A DNA stretch of 64,000 nt from Clostridiales bacterium (GCA_012514145.1 JAAZAV010000011.1:1-64000), one strand, 5' to 3'; numbered from the stretch's first letter, positions 47,299 to 57,636 are shown. Numbers and translations: made by a program. Notes: generated by a model from the letters alone, not told the origin.

Positions 47299-50235
47299 AT
47301 GAACATTATTATACTCGGTGCGGGTTTCGCGGGTATTGCCGCCGCATGCCGGCTCTCGGAGTCGGGACACAGTGTCAGTATTATTGATGAACACAGCTTC
47401 GCCGGCGGTGATATCGTTGCGTGTCAGCATACTCACGCTGTCAACGGGCGTTACGGTTGTCGTATCGACCAGCCCAACGGGCGCATGAAAGCTGAACTCT
47501 ACGGCAGGCTTCGCGATGCCGGTGTTAATGTTTGCTTCATGGCTCGTCTGTGCGGTCTATATACCGATGGTAAATCGGTAACCGGCGCGGCATTTGCCAC
47601 AAAATACGGGATACTTGCCCTTGACGCTGACTTGGTGATTGACTGTACTCCTCACGGCTCCGGCGCATCGTTTCTCACCGGCAGACTTCCCTGCCCCGTT
47701 GAGGCGGAGTACGGCTTCGATATGTCGGGTGTGGATGCCGTAATGAAACCAATTGAACCGATGCCGGGGCTCGGACTGACGGGTGACTGTGTAAAGATCG
47801 GACGAACCATGCGCTCGAATACTGCGAATATTTCCTTCTCCTTCCCTGTTTCGTCTGACAGCACAATGACGCGACATGAAATCGAACGTCATGCTCATGA
47901 GCTCGCCGCCGCCATAGCTATAAAGCTCCGTTCCCTGCCCGATTACGCAGGAGCGAGTGTCCAGCTCATCGGCTCACATACCCGACTTACCTGCCGGGAA
48001 CCGATACGCGACAGCCGTTTGCCGTATATAGAAGCAGCATTGCCATCAGATTTTACCCTCGCTGACAGGCGTACTCTTGAGAGAAACGCCGAATCGGAAG
48101 CGGAAAGGCTTGTGCTTCCTTATGTAGATAATACGGTGAATCTTTCAGACCGTGAACTGATAAGTATGGGAAGTCCCATACACGGTATTACACGTGAGGA
48201 CACGGAGATACCAGGTATTTACAGACTTAACTTTGACTTTACCAAGCAGAACTTTATCACCCGGCAAACCGATGTTCTGGTGGCAGGCGCGGGAACCGGC
48301 GGCGCAATGGCGGCATGGGCACTGAAGAATCAGAATACAGACTGCATAGCTGCGGACGCTCTGTATTGCTGCGGCGGAACCAATACCGTGGGCAGAGTTT
48401 TCGGAAACTGGCACGGTTACAACGATGCTATGTTCACAGAGCGGCTTAGACTGGTGAAGGAAATGGCTGAAACTCCGGCTTTAAGCAACCGTATAGCTGC
48501 CATTTTGATGTGGGATCGTGTGCTCGGTGATTCGCTTCTCGGCGGCATGACGGTTTGCGGTGCCAAGCTTTCTGACGGCAAAATAGCCGGTGTACTGCTC
48601 TGCGGAGAGAATGGCTTTGAGGTAGTATACTCAAAATATGTTATTGACGGCACTGCGGACGGCGATGTTGCCGCTTTTGCCGGACTGCCCTACACCATCG
48701 GCGGTGAGCGTGACGGTATGCTTCAAACTTCAAGCATGTGGGGATATGAGTACTCGATTACCAAAGCGTTCCCCCTTACGCGCTTCAACTCCGATGAGGA
48801 TGTGATAGATCCCGATTCTTATGCCGACCTTATGCGCGGGATTGGTCTCGGCTACCTGAAAAACAGTGAATATGAAATCGTCGAGATGTGTATGCAGCGT
48901 GAGTCAAGACACTTCGACTGCCGCAATGAGCTTACAATGGCGGGTATTGCGCGGCGTGAGTGCCACGATGATGACATTGCGGTGGGCTACTGTCGGCACG
49001 ATTCCCACTGCCGCCCCAGTTCGCTTATGAATCAGTTCTATCTCTTTTCGTCACGCATGATGGAAGCCGGCGCCGATGATATACGCATAAGGATGCCACT
49101 CGGTATGTTTTTGCCCTTTGGCACCGACAACCTTGCCATAGTCGGCAAGAGTATGGCGGGTGAGCGGGAGGCAGCGGCACTCTGCCGTATGAACCCCGAT
49201 ATTTCCAACTCCGGATACGCTGTTGGATGTGTAGTTTCGGCGGCTTTGACGCAGGGCACGCCGATTCATATCACAGACCTCTCTGATGTCAGGACAGAAC
49301 TTCGTGAGCTGAGAATCCTGCCTGATTGGGCGGGTTCCCCCTCCGACCGACTTGGAATTACTGAGGCGAAAGAGGCTCTCTCCGATCCCGTTGACTTCGG
49401 ATTTTCATCTATGGTTCAGCCACGTGATGGTATTGTTCCTGTTCTTCTTGAAGCCCTGTGCGACAGAGGTGTACGCGGCGATAATGCTGCAATGGCACTT
49501 GGCTGGCACGGCTGTCCAGAAGCCTCTCCCAGGTTGCTTTCGCTGCTGAAACGCGCTCTTACCCGGGACGCTCTGCGGTTTGATGTAGACGGCACCGAGA
49601 TAACGGCGATATGCGCCGACGGCGGCAGCTGTTCGGTGAATCCGAATAAAACCTACGGCTATGTCAGCGTCCCGATGGGTGATCCGATTTGTTCATATGG
49701 TCTTGTAAACGCTCTGATTGTCCTGCTTGGTTTAGCGGGCGGAGAGGGTCTTGACGAGGTGCTTAAACAGCTTGATACAGCCCTTGAGCGCGACTTTACT
49801 TCTCAGCGTCTTTCCGGACTCACCCCCTATGCCCTCAACCGAATAGACGGTCACAAGCTGCTCTGCGAAGATCGGCTGTGGAGTCTGATTTACGCCTGCG
49901 AACGACTCGCGGATTGTTCCGCTGCCGCACCGCTGGAGGAACTGCTTGAACGCATTGCGATTCATACAGAACATTCATACCATGATATGTGGACCTCTGT
50001 AACACCTCCCCGGATCACTCTGCTGGAGATCGGCTGTGCCCGTGCCGCCGCACACTGCGGTTCCCTTGCCGGAGCCGTAAGACTTTCGGAATATACCTGC
50101 GATGCCCGCTCGGTCTTTTCGAAGATGGCAAAGCGTGCACTTTGTGAAGTCTACGGCGCGAATTGGCATGAGTCCCTCGACAAAAATATCTCCCCTCAGG
50201 TTACCGCATATCGCGGCGATCCGTATCAGGGCTAA
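47299..50235 (+). CDS. FAD-dependent oxidoreductase with two Rossmann dinucleotide-binding motifs and an alpha-helical C-terminal region
   Basis: 978 aa; IILGAGFAGIAAACRLSESG at N-terminus, VLVAGAGTGGAMAAWALKNQ in the middle, helical repeat-like C-terminal third. Confidence 0.78.
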   Translation: MNIIILGAGFAGIAAACRLSESGHSVSIIDEHSFAGGDIVACQHTHAVNGRYGCRIDQPNGRMKAELYGRLRDAGVNVCFMARLCGLYTDGKSVTGAAFATKYGILALDADLVIDCTPHGSGASFLTGRLPCPVEAEYGFDMSGVDAVMKPIEPMPGLGLTGDCVKIGRTMRSNTANISFSFPVSSDSTMTRHEIERHAHELAAAIAIKLRSLPDYAGASVQLIGSHTRLTCREPIRDSRLPYIEAALPSDFTLADRRTLERNAESEAERLVLPYVDNTVNLSDRELISMGSPIHGITREDTEIPGIYRLNFDFTKQNFITRQTDVLVAGAGTGGAMAAWALKNQNTDCIAADALYCCGGTNTVGRVFGNWHGYNDAMFTERLRLVKEMAETPALSNRIAAILMWDRVLGDSLLGGMTVCGAKLSDGKIAGVLLCGENGFEVVYSKYVIDGTADGDVAAFAGLPYTIGGERDGMLQTSSMWGYEYSITKAFPLTRFNSDEDVIDPDSYADLMRGIGLGYLKNSEYEIVEMCMQRESRHFDCRNELTMAGIARRECHDDDIAVGYCRHDSHCRPSSLMNQFYLFSSRMMEAGADDIRIRMPLGMFLPFGTDNLAIVGKSMAGEREAAALCRMNPDISNSGYAVGCVVSAALTQGTPIHITDLSDVRTELRELRILPDWAGSPSDRLGITEAKEALSDPVDFGFSSMVQPRDGIVPVLLEALCDRGVRGDNAAMALGWHGCPEASPRLLSLLKRALTRDALRFDVDGTEITAICADGGSCSVNPNKTYGYVSVPMGDPICSYGLVNALIVLLGLAGGEGLDEVLKQLDTALERDFTSQRLSGLTPYALNRIDGHKLLCEDRLWSLIYACERLADCSAAAPLEELLERIAIHTEHSYHDMWTSVTPPRITLLEIGCARAAAHCGSLAGAVRLSEYTCDARSVFSKMAKRALCEVYGANWHESLDKNISPQVTAYRGDPYQG

Positions 50236-50270
50236 TATTTATTCTGTGTTTTATTGACAGGAGCTTTTAC

Positions 50271-51665
50271 ATGAAGCGACCGAATCTTCTTTTCATTATG
50301 TACGACCAGCAGCGCTACGACTGCGTTGAAATGAGCGGCATGAACCCGGTAAAGACCCCCAACCTTGCGAGAATAGCCGATGGAGGAGTCTTTTTTGAGA
50401 AGGCATACACCCCGATTCCCGTCTGTGTACCCGCCCGAAATGCGCTATTCAGCGGACGCCGTCCCGAGGCATATGGCGGACTATGGAACCCTCATATTGT
50501 TTTCCCGATTCACGGTATGGAAGATGACTGCTATAGCTGGACCCGCGACATTCGAGACAGCGGTTACAACACCGCTTATATTGGTTTATGGGAAGCAGAC
50601 AGCCATAAGCAACCCTCCGACTACGGCTTTAACTCTTATATCGGACGCAGCGATATAAACAAGCTGGTTAACGAAAAGCACTCCGGTATTCAGTGGAAAA
50701 ACGGCTATTTCGGCGAACCCAGCCCTATACCGCTGGAGCATTCTTATACCCATCAGGTAGCTCGTCTTGCCTGTGAGAAGCTTGAGGAGCTTCACGAAGC
50801 CGGTCAGCCCTGGTATTTGCATCTTGACAATCCGGAGCCTCATCTGCCCTGCCGTCCATCAGCGCCATTTGACACAATGTATAACCCCGATGAACTGCCC
50901 GCCTGGGGCAGCATCGGCGAAACTTTCGAGAATAAGCCATATATACAGCATCAGCAGCTTATCAACTGGGAACTGGAAAACCGCACATGGGAAAACGACT
51001 GGAAATATACCGCCGCCATGTATTACGGTATCATATCTCAGTATGATGATGCTGTGGGGCGCATTCTCAATAAGCTTGACGAGCTTGGCGAGACTGAGAA
51101 CACCATAATTGTTTATGTCACCGACCACGGCGATCTCTGCGGCGGTCACCGGCTTATAGATAAGCATTATAACATGTATGAGGACATTACCCATGTTCCC
51201 ATGGCTGTCCGCTGGGACGGCCGCATCAAGCCCAACCGCTTCACCGGCTTTGTCTCCAGTATGCTGGATCTGCCGCCCACAATTATGGGGCTCATGGGTC
51301 TGCCGGTGCCGAATGGCGTATTTCAGGGCAAAGATCTGTCACCCGAGCTTCTCGCCGGAGACAGCAGCGACGGACGCGAATACGCCGTGTCCACATACAA
51401 CGGACAGCAGTTCGGCCTGTACTGCGAACGCATGATAGTCGGTGAACATTATAAGTATGTCTGGAATCTCACCGATATCGATGAATTGTATGATCTGAAA
51501 AATGATCCCCATGAGCTGACTAACCTCATCCGTAACGAGAGTCTGGCTCCTGTTTTGTCGGAACTGAGAGAAAAACTCTACCATGAATTGGAGCGCTGCG
51601 GCGACCCAATTATCCGCTGGAACAAGGCTCAGCTGCTCAGCGGACGCAAGCTTACCGACCACTGA
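50271..51665 (+). CDS. Sulfatase (Cys-type formylglycine motif), no signal peptide
   Basis: PNLLFIMYDQQRYD; CVPARNALFSGRRP (C-x-P-x-R); VTDHGDLCGGHRLIDKH. Confidence 0.93.
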   Translation: MKRPNLLFIMYDQQRYDCVEMSGMNPVKTPNLARIADGGVFFEKAYTPIPVCVPARNALFSGRRPEAYGGLWNPHIVFPIHGMEDDCYSWTRDIRDSGYNTAYIGLWEADSHKQPSDYGFNSYIGRSDINKLVNEKHSGIQWKNGYFGEPSPIPLEHSYTHQVARLACEKLEELHEAGQPWYLHLDNPEPHLPCRPSAPFDTMYNPDELPAWGSIGETFENKPYIQHQQLINWELENRTWENDWKYTAAMYYGIISQYDDAVGRILNKLDELGETENTIIVYVTDHGDLCGGHRLIDKHYNMYEDITHVPMAVRWDGRIKPNRFTGFVSSMLDLPPTIMGLMGLPVPNGVFQGKDLSPELLAGDSSDGREYAVSTYNGQQFGLYCERMIVGEHYKYVWNLTDIDELYDLKNDPHELTNLIRNESLAPVLSELREKLYHELERCGDPIIRWNKAQLLSGRKLTDH

Positions 51666-51680
51666 TACGCCTGAGGCGAA

Positions 51681-52817
51681 ATGAACAGAAATCAATCCCA
51701 ACCGCAGGCACAGCGGCGTTCAAGAGCTGCTCCCGAATACGGTGACACAGGGCAGTACGGTTATATTGCACAGAACCGGCGTGATGCAGGACAGTCCGGG
51801 AGTAGGCGCGGTACCGATATCAGAAGTCAGCGCGGTGAACATTCATACAAAAGTACCGTTACAAAACAAGCCGGGAACCGCAGCAGTACACAAAACCGAA
51901 GCGGTGCATACGGACAGCGAGGGGCGCAGAACCGAAGATCGGCAGATAACCGGAGCGCTTCTCGTGCACGTAATGCATCTGCATCGAGGCAAAATACTCG
52001 CAGAACGCGTAAGCGCAAGCCCACTCCCGAGGAGTTAGAATACCAAAGACGCGTAGAGGCAAAGCTCAAACAGCGTGCAAAGAAACGCCGCCGTGAGTTT
52101 ATACAGCTCTGGACAGCGAGGTTTATTCTTTTCTTGATCACTTTCGCCGTATTTTTTGTGCTTGCAGTTGCACTGTTTTTTGTTAACCTGCTTTATAATC
52201 CCGGCAAGCCCCATCCTACAACCGTCACTTATCAGACAGGGGCGAAGAAGGAAGATCCCGATTATTCTAATCGGAAGCTTGACTACGAAAGCGTTATCAT
52301 AGACGGTGTGCCGTATATAAATATCTCTGAGCTCGCCGAGTTATATTCCTTCACCATCACAGGCGACAAAGATATACTTAAATATATAATCGAACCGGCT
52401 GTCGACAATGACCCGGGCGTTAATATCCGATTTGTTGTAGGCAGTTCCGAGGCGGAAATCAACGGCGAACGGGTACGTTTAAACAACATAGCCTTCACCG
52501 TCGGGGAGGAGCTGTTTGTACCGATCGAAGTATTCGATAAATACTTCATCGGCATCGAAGCTGCCTATGACAGCGTAAAAAACACCCTTATAATACAGCG
52601 TGAGCGAATCAACGATGAAAAAGGTATCCTGTTGTCCTATGTAGACATCGGATTCCGAATATTACCTAACCTTTTCCCTGATAATATCGGTGAAGATGAG
52701 CTTGATAACGAAACCCTTCTCGCTACCGATCCCAACCGCGTTATTTTTACAGAAGATATTCTCAATTCGGTCAGCGGGAGATCGACAGTCGCTCCGCCGC
52801 CGGCGTCAGGCAACTGA
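51681..52817 (+). CDS. Single-TM protein with Arg/Gln/Asn-rich disordered head and stalk/copper-amine-oxidase-N-like extracellular domain
   Basis: Low-complexity N-terminus, TM FILFLITFAVFFVLAVALFFVNLL, then IDGVPYINISELAELY...VRLNNIAFTVGEELFVPIEVFDKYF. Confidence 0.65.
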   Translation: MNRNQSQPQAQRRSRAAPEYGDTGQYGYIAQNRRDAGQSGSRRGTDIRSQRGEHSYKSTVTKQAGNRSSTQNRSGAYGQRGAQNRRSADNRSASRARNASASRQNTRRTRKRKPTPEELEYQRRVEAKLKQRAKKRRREFIQLWTARFILFLITFAVFFVLAVALFFVNLLYNPGKPHPTTVTYQTGAKKEDPDYSNRKLDYESVIIDGVPYINISELAELYSFTITGDKDILKYIIEPAVDNDPGVNIRFVVGSSEAEINGERVRLNNIAFTVGEELFVPIEVFDKYFIGIEAAYDSVKNTLIIQRERINDEKGILLSYVDIGFRILPNLFPDNIGEDELDNETLLATDPNRVIFTEDILNSVSGRSTVAPPPASGN

Positions 52818-52894
52818 CCGTCGGATAATACCGTAACACCGATGCAGCAATGTCGGTTCGCACCAATGCACCCCATCGAAAGGACAGGATAGCT

Positions 52895-54190
52895 TTGAAC
52901 AACTCTAATGACCGACGTCAGACTTCAAACGGCGAACTTCCGACCGGAAAACAGCAGCCCCGTCGCAGTCCGCAGCGAGTTCCCGTTATGAACAACCCCG
53001 CATCACGCACAGCCTCCCCCCAGGCTCCTGCCCGTAACCCACAGGCACAGCAGCAGGCGATGCAGCGTCCGAACATTGCAGTACCTAAGCAGGTACAAAA
53101 CCCGCAGCAGGTGCAATACAGCCGGTCATATCAGCAGCAGGTAAGTAACAGAAACGCCGATCCTGCTGTTCAGACTGTAGCCGATTCCGGGGATTTAAGG
53201 CACCGGCAAACACAAACACAGGTTAATGCTCAGTTTCAGACTCAGACTCGTTCCGAGCAGACACTGCCTCCGCAGTCATCCTCTGGTTCAAAAAAGGTAA
53301 AGCCGGCGCGTGTCAGTCGTTCAACTATGTGGATGGCGCGGGTAATAGTATTTCTTGTGTTCGTTACCATACTGCTAAGCATAGCGGGTGCGTGTCTTTT
53401 TGTATCGCTGCACATCGGTGAGCGGACTAAAGCACCTAACTATTCACCCGAACGCTCGCAACTGCCCACTTCACAGGAACCTGAGCCTCCCTTCGACCAG
53501 GAAAGCATGGCGCTGCTGCCGAAGCAAGTCTGGGACTTCGAGTTCAAGTCCGACATGACCGGATATGAACAGTATATTTGCCCCGAAGACACCGATGGAT
53601 ATATAACTCTTGTAAACACTTACTTTCCACTCGATAAAGCATATGTTCCCGAGGATCTCACAAATATACGCGATACCCGGTCGGGCTACGACAAGCAGAA
53701 AATTCGCCTCTATGCTGCCAAAGCTCTGGAAGCCTTCCTGAATGAAGCAAAGGCTGAAGGTGTCACCAATGTGTCGGTCACAAGCGGCTACCGCAGTTAC
53801 TCTCTGCAGAGTTATCTCTTCAACCAGCGGCTCCAGCAGTTCTCATCTCTTGGTAAAGAAGGCGCTTATGCCGCAGCAGCCAAGATAGTTAACCCACCCG
53901 GTTCAAGCGAGCATCAAAGCGGGTTATGTGTCGATATGCATAATCTGACAGCGGCAGATGTAAAGTTTGCCGCAACAAAGGAGGCACAGTGGCTGGCTGA
54001 TAACTGCTGGAAATTCGGCTTCATACTCCGATACCCCGAAGATAAGGTGGGGGTTACCGGCATTTCATTCGAGCCATGGCATTTCCGGTATGTCGGTTTT
54101 TATCATGCAGCCGTAATGAAAGAACTTGGCATGTGCCTTGAAGAATACACGGTACATCTCGATGAGATAGGCTACTATAAATATTCATAA
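52895..54190 (+). CDS. D-alanyl-D-alanine carboxypeptidase (VanY-type M15) with disordered N-terminal head and TM
   Basis: VTSGYRSYSLQSYLFNQRL...PPGSSEHQSGLCVDMHNL...FILRYPEDKVGVTGISFEPWHFRYVG; likely TTG start at 52895. Confidence 0.88.
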   Translation: MNNSNDRRQTSNGELPTGKQQPRRSPQRVPVMNNPASRTASPQAPARNPQAQQQAMQRPNIAVPKQVQNPQQVQYSRSYQQQVSNRNADPAVQTVADSGDLRHRQTQTQVNAQFQTQTRSEQTLPPQSSSGSKKVKPARVSRSTMWMARVIVFLVFVTILLSIAGACLFVSLHIGERTKAPNYSPERSQLPTSQEPEPPFDQESMALLPKQVWDFEFKSDMTGYEQYICPEDTDGYITLVNTYFPLDKAYVPEDLTNIRDTRSGYDKQKIRLYAAKALEAFLNEAKAEGVTNVSVTSGYRSYSLQSYLFNQRLQQFSSLGKEGAYAAAAKIVNPPGSSEHQSGLCVDMHNLTAADVKFAATKEAQWLADNCWKFGFILRYPEDKVGVTGISFEPWHFRYVGFYHAAVMKELGMCLEEYTVHLDEIGYYKYS

Positions 54191-54224
54191 GCAGGCAAAA
54201 CAACACATATATGGGAGGTATACT

Positions 54225-55508
54225 ATGGATCTCGACAAACTCACACTGGTACAGCCCGCACCTACACCGGGCGACACAAGCTGGTTCCGTCATGACCGAT
54301 TCGGTATGTTCATCCACTGGGGACTATATGCGCTGCCGGCACGCCATGAGTGGATTCGCAACCGTGAGATGATCTCGGTTGAGGATTATGAGAAGTACTT
54401 CAGGCACTTCAATCCCGACCTCTATGATCCCGCGGTCTGGGCAAAGGCTGCTGCCGGCGCCGGTATGAAGTATTTCGTAGTCACCACCAAGCACCATGAG
54501 GGCTTCTGTCTCTGGGATTCCGCCCTGACCGACTACAAAGCCACCAACACCCCCTACGGCAAGGATATTCTGCATCCTATGGTTGATGCTTTCCGCAGTG
54601 AGGGACTGAAAATCGGCTTCTACCATTCCCTGCTTGACTGGCATCATCCCGAGTATTCGGTTGACGCCTGCCATCCGATGCGCATCAACGAGGAGTTCAT
54701 CGCTGCCAACGCCGGACGTGATACATCCAAGTATGTGGACTACCTCCATGGTCAGACCGAAGAACTCATGACCCAATTCGGCAAGGTTGACATTCTCTGG
54801 TATGATTTCTCGGTAGGTGCCTCAGGAAGATTCGCCGGTAAGGGCAAGGAAACCTGGCGCTCTGAGGAATTGATTTCCAAAATCAGAGGCTGGCAGCCCG
54901 ACATAATGATCAACGACCGTCTCCAGATCGACCAGGATGTAAAGACCCCTGAGCAGCGTATGCCCGAGAAGTGGGTAGAGGTTAACGGCACTCCTGTTGT
55001 CTGGGAGGGCTGTCACACCTTCTCCGGCTCATGGGGTTATTACCGCGACGAGGAAACCTGGAAATCTTCCGAGCAGCTGCTTATTATGCTCATCGACTCG
55101 GTAAGCAAGGGCGGAAACCTGCTGCTGAACGTCGGCCCTACCGGACGCGGCGAATTCGACGAACGCGCCCTTGACCGTCTCACAGCCATGGGCGAGTGGA
55201 TGAAGCGTCACAGCCGCTCCATCTACGGCTGCACTCAGGCTCCGCTGGAGTTCGAATGCCCCGACTTCTGCAAATATACCTACAATCCTGATACCCGTAC
55301 CCTTTATCTGCATGTATTGTCCTGGCAGTTCGGCGGTATAACACTTAAGGGTGAAGTTGTCAAACATATCGACTACGCTCAGATTCTATCCGATGCCTCT
55401 GAGATCCCGTTCCAGATAAACGCTGAGGGTAATACGGCTGCTCTCAAACTCCCGATCAAGAAACCTTGCAACGCTGAAATTCCGGTAATTGAAATTTTCC
55501 TCAAGTAA
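54225..55508 (+). CDS. Alpha-L-fucosidase (GH29), no signal peptide
   Basis: WFRHDRFGMFIHWGLYALPARHEW; VVTTKHHEGFCLWDS; VDILWYDFS nucleophile region. Confidence 0.95.
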   Translation: MDLDKLTLVQPAPTPGDTSWFRHDRFGMFIHWGLYALPARHEWIRNREMISVEDYEKYFRHFNPDLYDPAVWAKAAAGAGMKYFVVTTKHHEGFCLWDSALTDYKATNTPYGKDILHPMVDAFRSEGLKIGFYHSLLDWHHPEYSVDACHPMRINEEFIAANAGRDTSKYVDYLHGQTEELMTQFGKVDILWYDFSVGASGRFAGKGKETWRSEELISKIRGWQPDIMINDRLQIDQDVKTPEQRMPEKWVEVNGTPVVWEGCHTFSGSWGYYRDEETWKSSEQLLIMLIDSVSKGGNLLLNVGPTGRGEFDERALDRLTAMGEWMKRHSRSIYGCTQAPLEFECPDFCKYTYNPDTRTLYLHVLSWQFGGITLKGEVVKHIDYAQILSDASEIPFQINAEGNTAALKLPIKKPCNAEIPVIEIFLK

Positions 55509-55531
55509 GAAATAAACTGACGGGCATAAGC

Positions 55532-55566
55532 AAAGCCGTGACCCATTCGTTTCGGGTCACGGCTTT
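55532..55566 (+). terminator. Terminator hairpin between convergent genes
   Basis: AAAGCCGTGACCC ... GGGTCACGGCTTT. Confidence 0.85.
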
Positions 55567-55616
55567 GATGCTGTTTATACTGTATCAGTCTTTAAGATTT
55601 TCGTCTTTATCGATTA

Positions 55617-56414
55617 TTATTTTTCAAGATAGCTGCCGAACTTTTCGCGCAGATTCTTGACGCAGAGACGAGCACCCTCCATCTCGGTATAGAGCTCAAC
55701 GCACTCATACTCAATAACAACAGTATGGGTCTTGCCTTCGCCGCGGCAGAATGACAGTATGGTGGGGTAGTCGTTCATGTCATCTTCATTGCCGATCATC
55801 GTGGCATAGCCGGTCTTGGAGGAGTAGGGCTTAAGGTGGATTATGTCCGAACGTCCGGGGGCGGCAAGGAGTTCGGCATTAACATTTGCTCCGCCGTGGA
55901 AGGCGTTGCCGGTGTCAATCTGCATGACAAACTTGTCACAGGTTGCTTCGCGCAGCAGTGTCCAGGCGGTCTTACCCTCATCGCCCAAAGGCTTGAATTC
56001 CGCCGAGTGATTGTGGTATCCGGTGTAGAGACCATAGGCGCCGAGTTTCTCGGAAAGCTCGTTAAGCCTTTCGCCGGAGCGCTTGATTGCCTCGGGGTCA
56101 GCAAGCCACTCATTTGGCAGCCACGGAATAATCAGGTACTTGTTCCCGGCGGTCAGATGGTATTCGATGGTCGCTTTGAGTTTTTCATCATCGCATATGA
56201 GCGAGTCGAAACCCACATGCCAGCTGCACACCCAGAGACCGGCGGCTTTGACAGCAGCGGCAATGCGCTTTGCCTCGAATACAGGTGAACCCGGGAATTC
56301 AACGCAGTCGTAACCGAAGCCCTTAACCTTTTCGAGAGTACCTTCGAGGTCATCCTTAAGTGTGTTGCGGACAGAATAAAGCTCAAGTGCGACGGGCATT
56401 TTTGAAGCGTTCAT
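55617..56414 (-). CDS. Sugar phosphate isomerase/epimerase
   Basis: VALELYSVRNTLKDDLEGTLEKVKGFGYDCVEFPG...GLYTGYHNHSAEF...MQIDTGNAFHGG. Likely start at 56414. Confidence 0.92.
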   Translation of the reverse strand: MNASKMPVALELYSVRNTLKDDLEGTLEKVKGFGYDCVEFPGSPVFEAKRIAAAVKAAGLWVCSWHVGFDSLICDDEKLKATIEYHLTAGNKYLIIPWLPNEWLADPEAIKRSGERLNELSEKLGAYGLYTGYHNHSAEFKPLGDEGKTAWTLLREATCDKFVMQIDTGNAFHGGANVNAELLAAPGRSDIIHLKPYSSKTGYATMIGNEDDMNDYPTILSFCRGEGKTHTVVIEYECVELYTEMEGARLCVKNLREKFGSYLEK

Positions 56415-56512
56415 AATTATGTAATCCTTTCTGTTTTGAATTCTGGTATTATTATAACATAGGTTTATAACAAATTCAACACCGATAAAATAAAGAAATC
56501 CCGGAGAACACA

Positions 56513-57199
56513 ATGAACCGAATGAAATACAAAGGAATCATATTCGACCTCGACGGTACAATAGGCGACACCATGGGTGATGTAGTGCCCTCAATGAACA
56601 GTACTCTTCGTAAATATGGTTATCCCGAGCGGTCACGGGAAGAGATCATCAGCTTCATCAACAACGGTGCTATGAATCTCGTGCGCCGTTCTCTGCCGGA
56701 TTATGTGGATAAAACCGACGAACCGCTGCTGAAAGAATTCTTCCGCCTCTACCATGACACATACTGCAGCCATTGCTGTGAGGAAACCTCAGCTTATGAA
56801 GGCATGAGTGAGCTGTTTGAGCGTCTAAAGGGCAAAGGTGTGAAACTTGCCGTGCTCTCAAACAAACAGCATAGTCAGACTGTAATGGTCACCGAATATC
56901 TCTACGGCAGCGATATGTTTGAGGTTATTATCGGTCAGGGAGAGTTCCCGATTAAGCCTGATCCTGCCGCGCCGCTGCATATAGCCAAACTCTTCGGGCT
57001 TCTACCGTCAGATATGGCGCTTGTGGGGGATTCAAATGTAGATATGGAAACCGGCATTAATGCCGGTATGACTCCAATCGGAGTGCTCTGGGGTTATCGC
57101 GACAGAAATGTGATTGAAGAAGCCGGGGCTGCTGCGATTGCAGCTGATCCGAAAGAACTAGGCAGACTACTCGGATTGAGTATTGACAATAAATGGTAA
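56513..57199 (+). CDS. HAD family hydrolase (phosphoglycolate phosphatase-like)
   Basis: IIFDLDGTIGDT...LAVLSNKQHSQT...IKPDP...ALVGDSNVDMETGINAGM. Confidence 0.92.
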   Translation: MNRMKYKGIIFDLDGTIGDTMGDVVPSMNSTLRKYGYPERSREEIISFINNGAMNLVRRSLPDYVDKTDEPLLKEFFRLYHDTYCSHCCEETSAYEGMSELFERLKGKGVKLAVLSNKQHSQTVMVTEYLYGSDMFEVIIGQGEFPIKPDPAAPLHIAKLFGLLPSDMALVGDSNVDMETGINAGMTPIGVLWGYRDRNVIEEAGAAAIAADPKELGRLLGLSIDNKW

Positions 57200-57205
57200 C
57201 AGGAA

Positions 57206-57236
57206 ACGGGCTGCCGGTTATATGTCGGCAGCCCGT
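57206..57236. terminator. Terminator hairpin
   Basis: ACGGGCTGCCG ... CGGCAGCCCGT. Confidence 0.75.
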
Positions 57237-57315
57237 CTGAATGTTTGTTCGGTTTTTAGTTCTTTTCTTATGATTTGGGGTTGATTTTAATGATTTTCAG
57301 CGATTATATTAGGAA

Positions 57316-57636
57316 TTACTTCGCGTCATCCGCATCGATAACAGCCTCGGCAGCATCGTCAACAACCTCAACTATATCGTCAGCGGCGGACTCACACTCA
57401 TCGAGGAACTCGCAGCATTCGCAGCACTCGTCGTCACAGTCATAGCAGCAATCGTCAAGATAATCGTCGCAGCTGTCAGCTACGAGCTCTCGCATATATT
57501 TACTGAACTTACGGTAGACGATGTATGCTGCAACTGCAATAGCGCTGATAATGCCGACTACGATTACAACCTTAACGAAGATTTCAAGAGCGCTTTTCTT
57601 AGGCTCTTCCTTAACAAAAGGCTTCCAAGTATACAT
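57316..57636 (-). CDS. Small single-TM protein with Cys/Asp/Glu-rich tail
   Basis: TM IFVKVVIVVGIISAIAVAAYIVY then CDDYLDDCCYDCDDECCECCEFLDEC. Confidence 0.65.
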   Translation of the reverse strand: MYTWKPFVKEEPKKSALEIFVKVVIVVGIISAIAVAAYIVYRKFSKYMRELVADSCDDYLDDCCYDCDDECCECCEFLDECESAADDIVEVVDDAAEAVIDADDAK

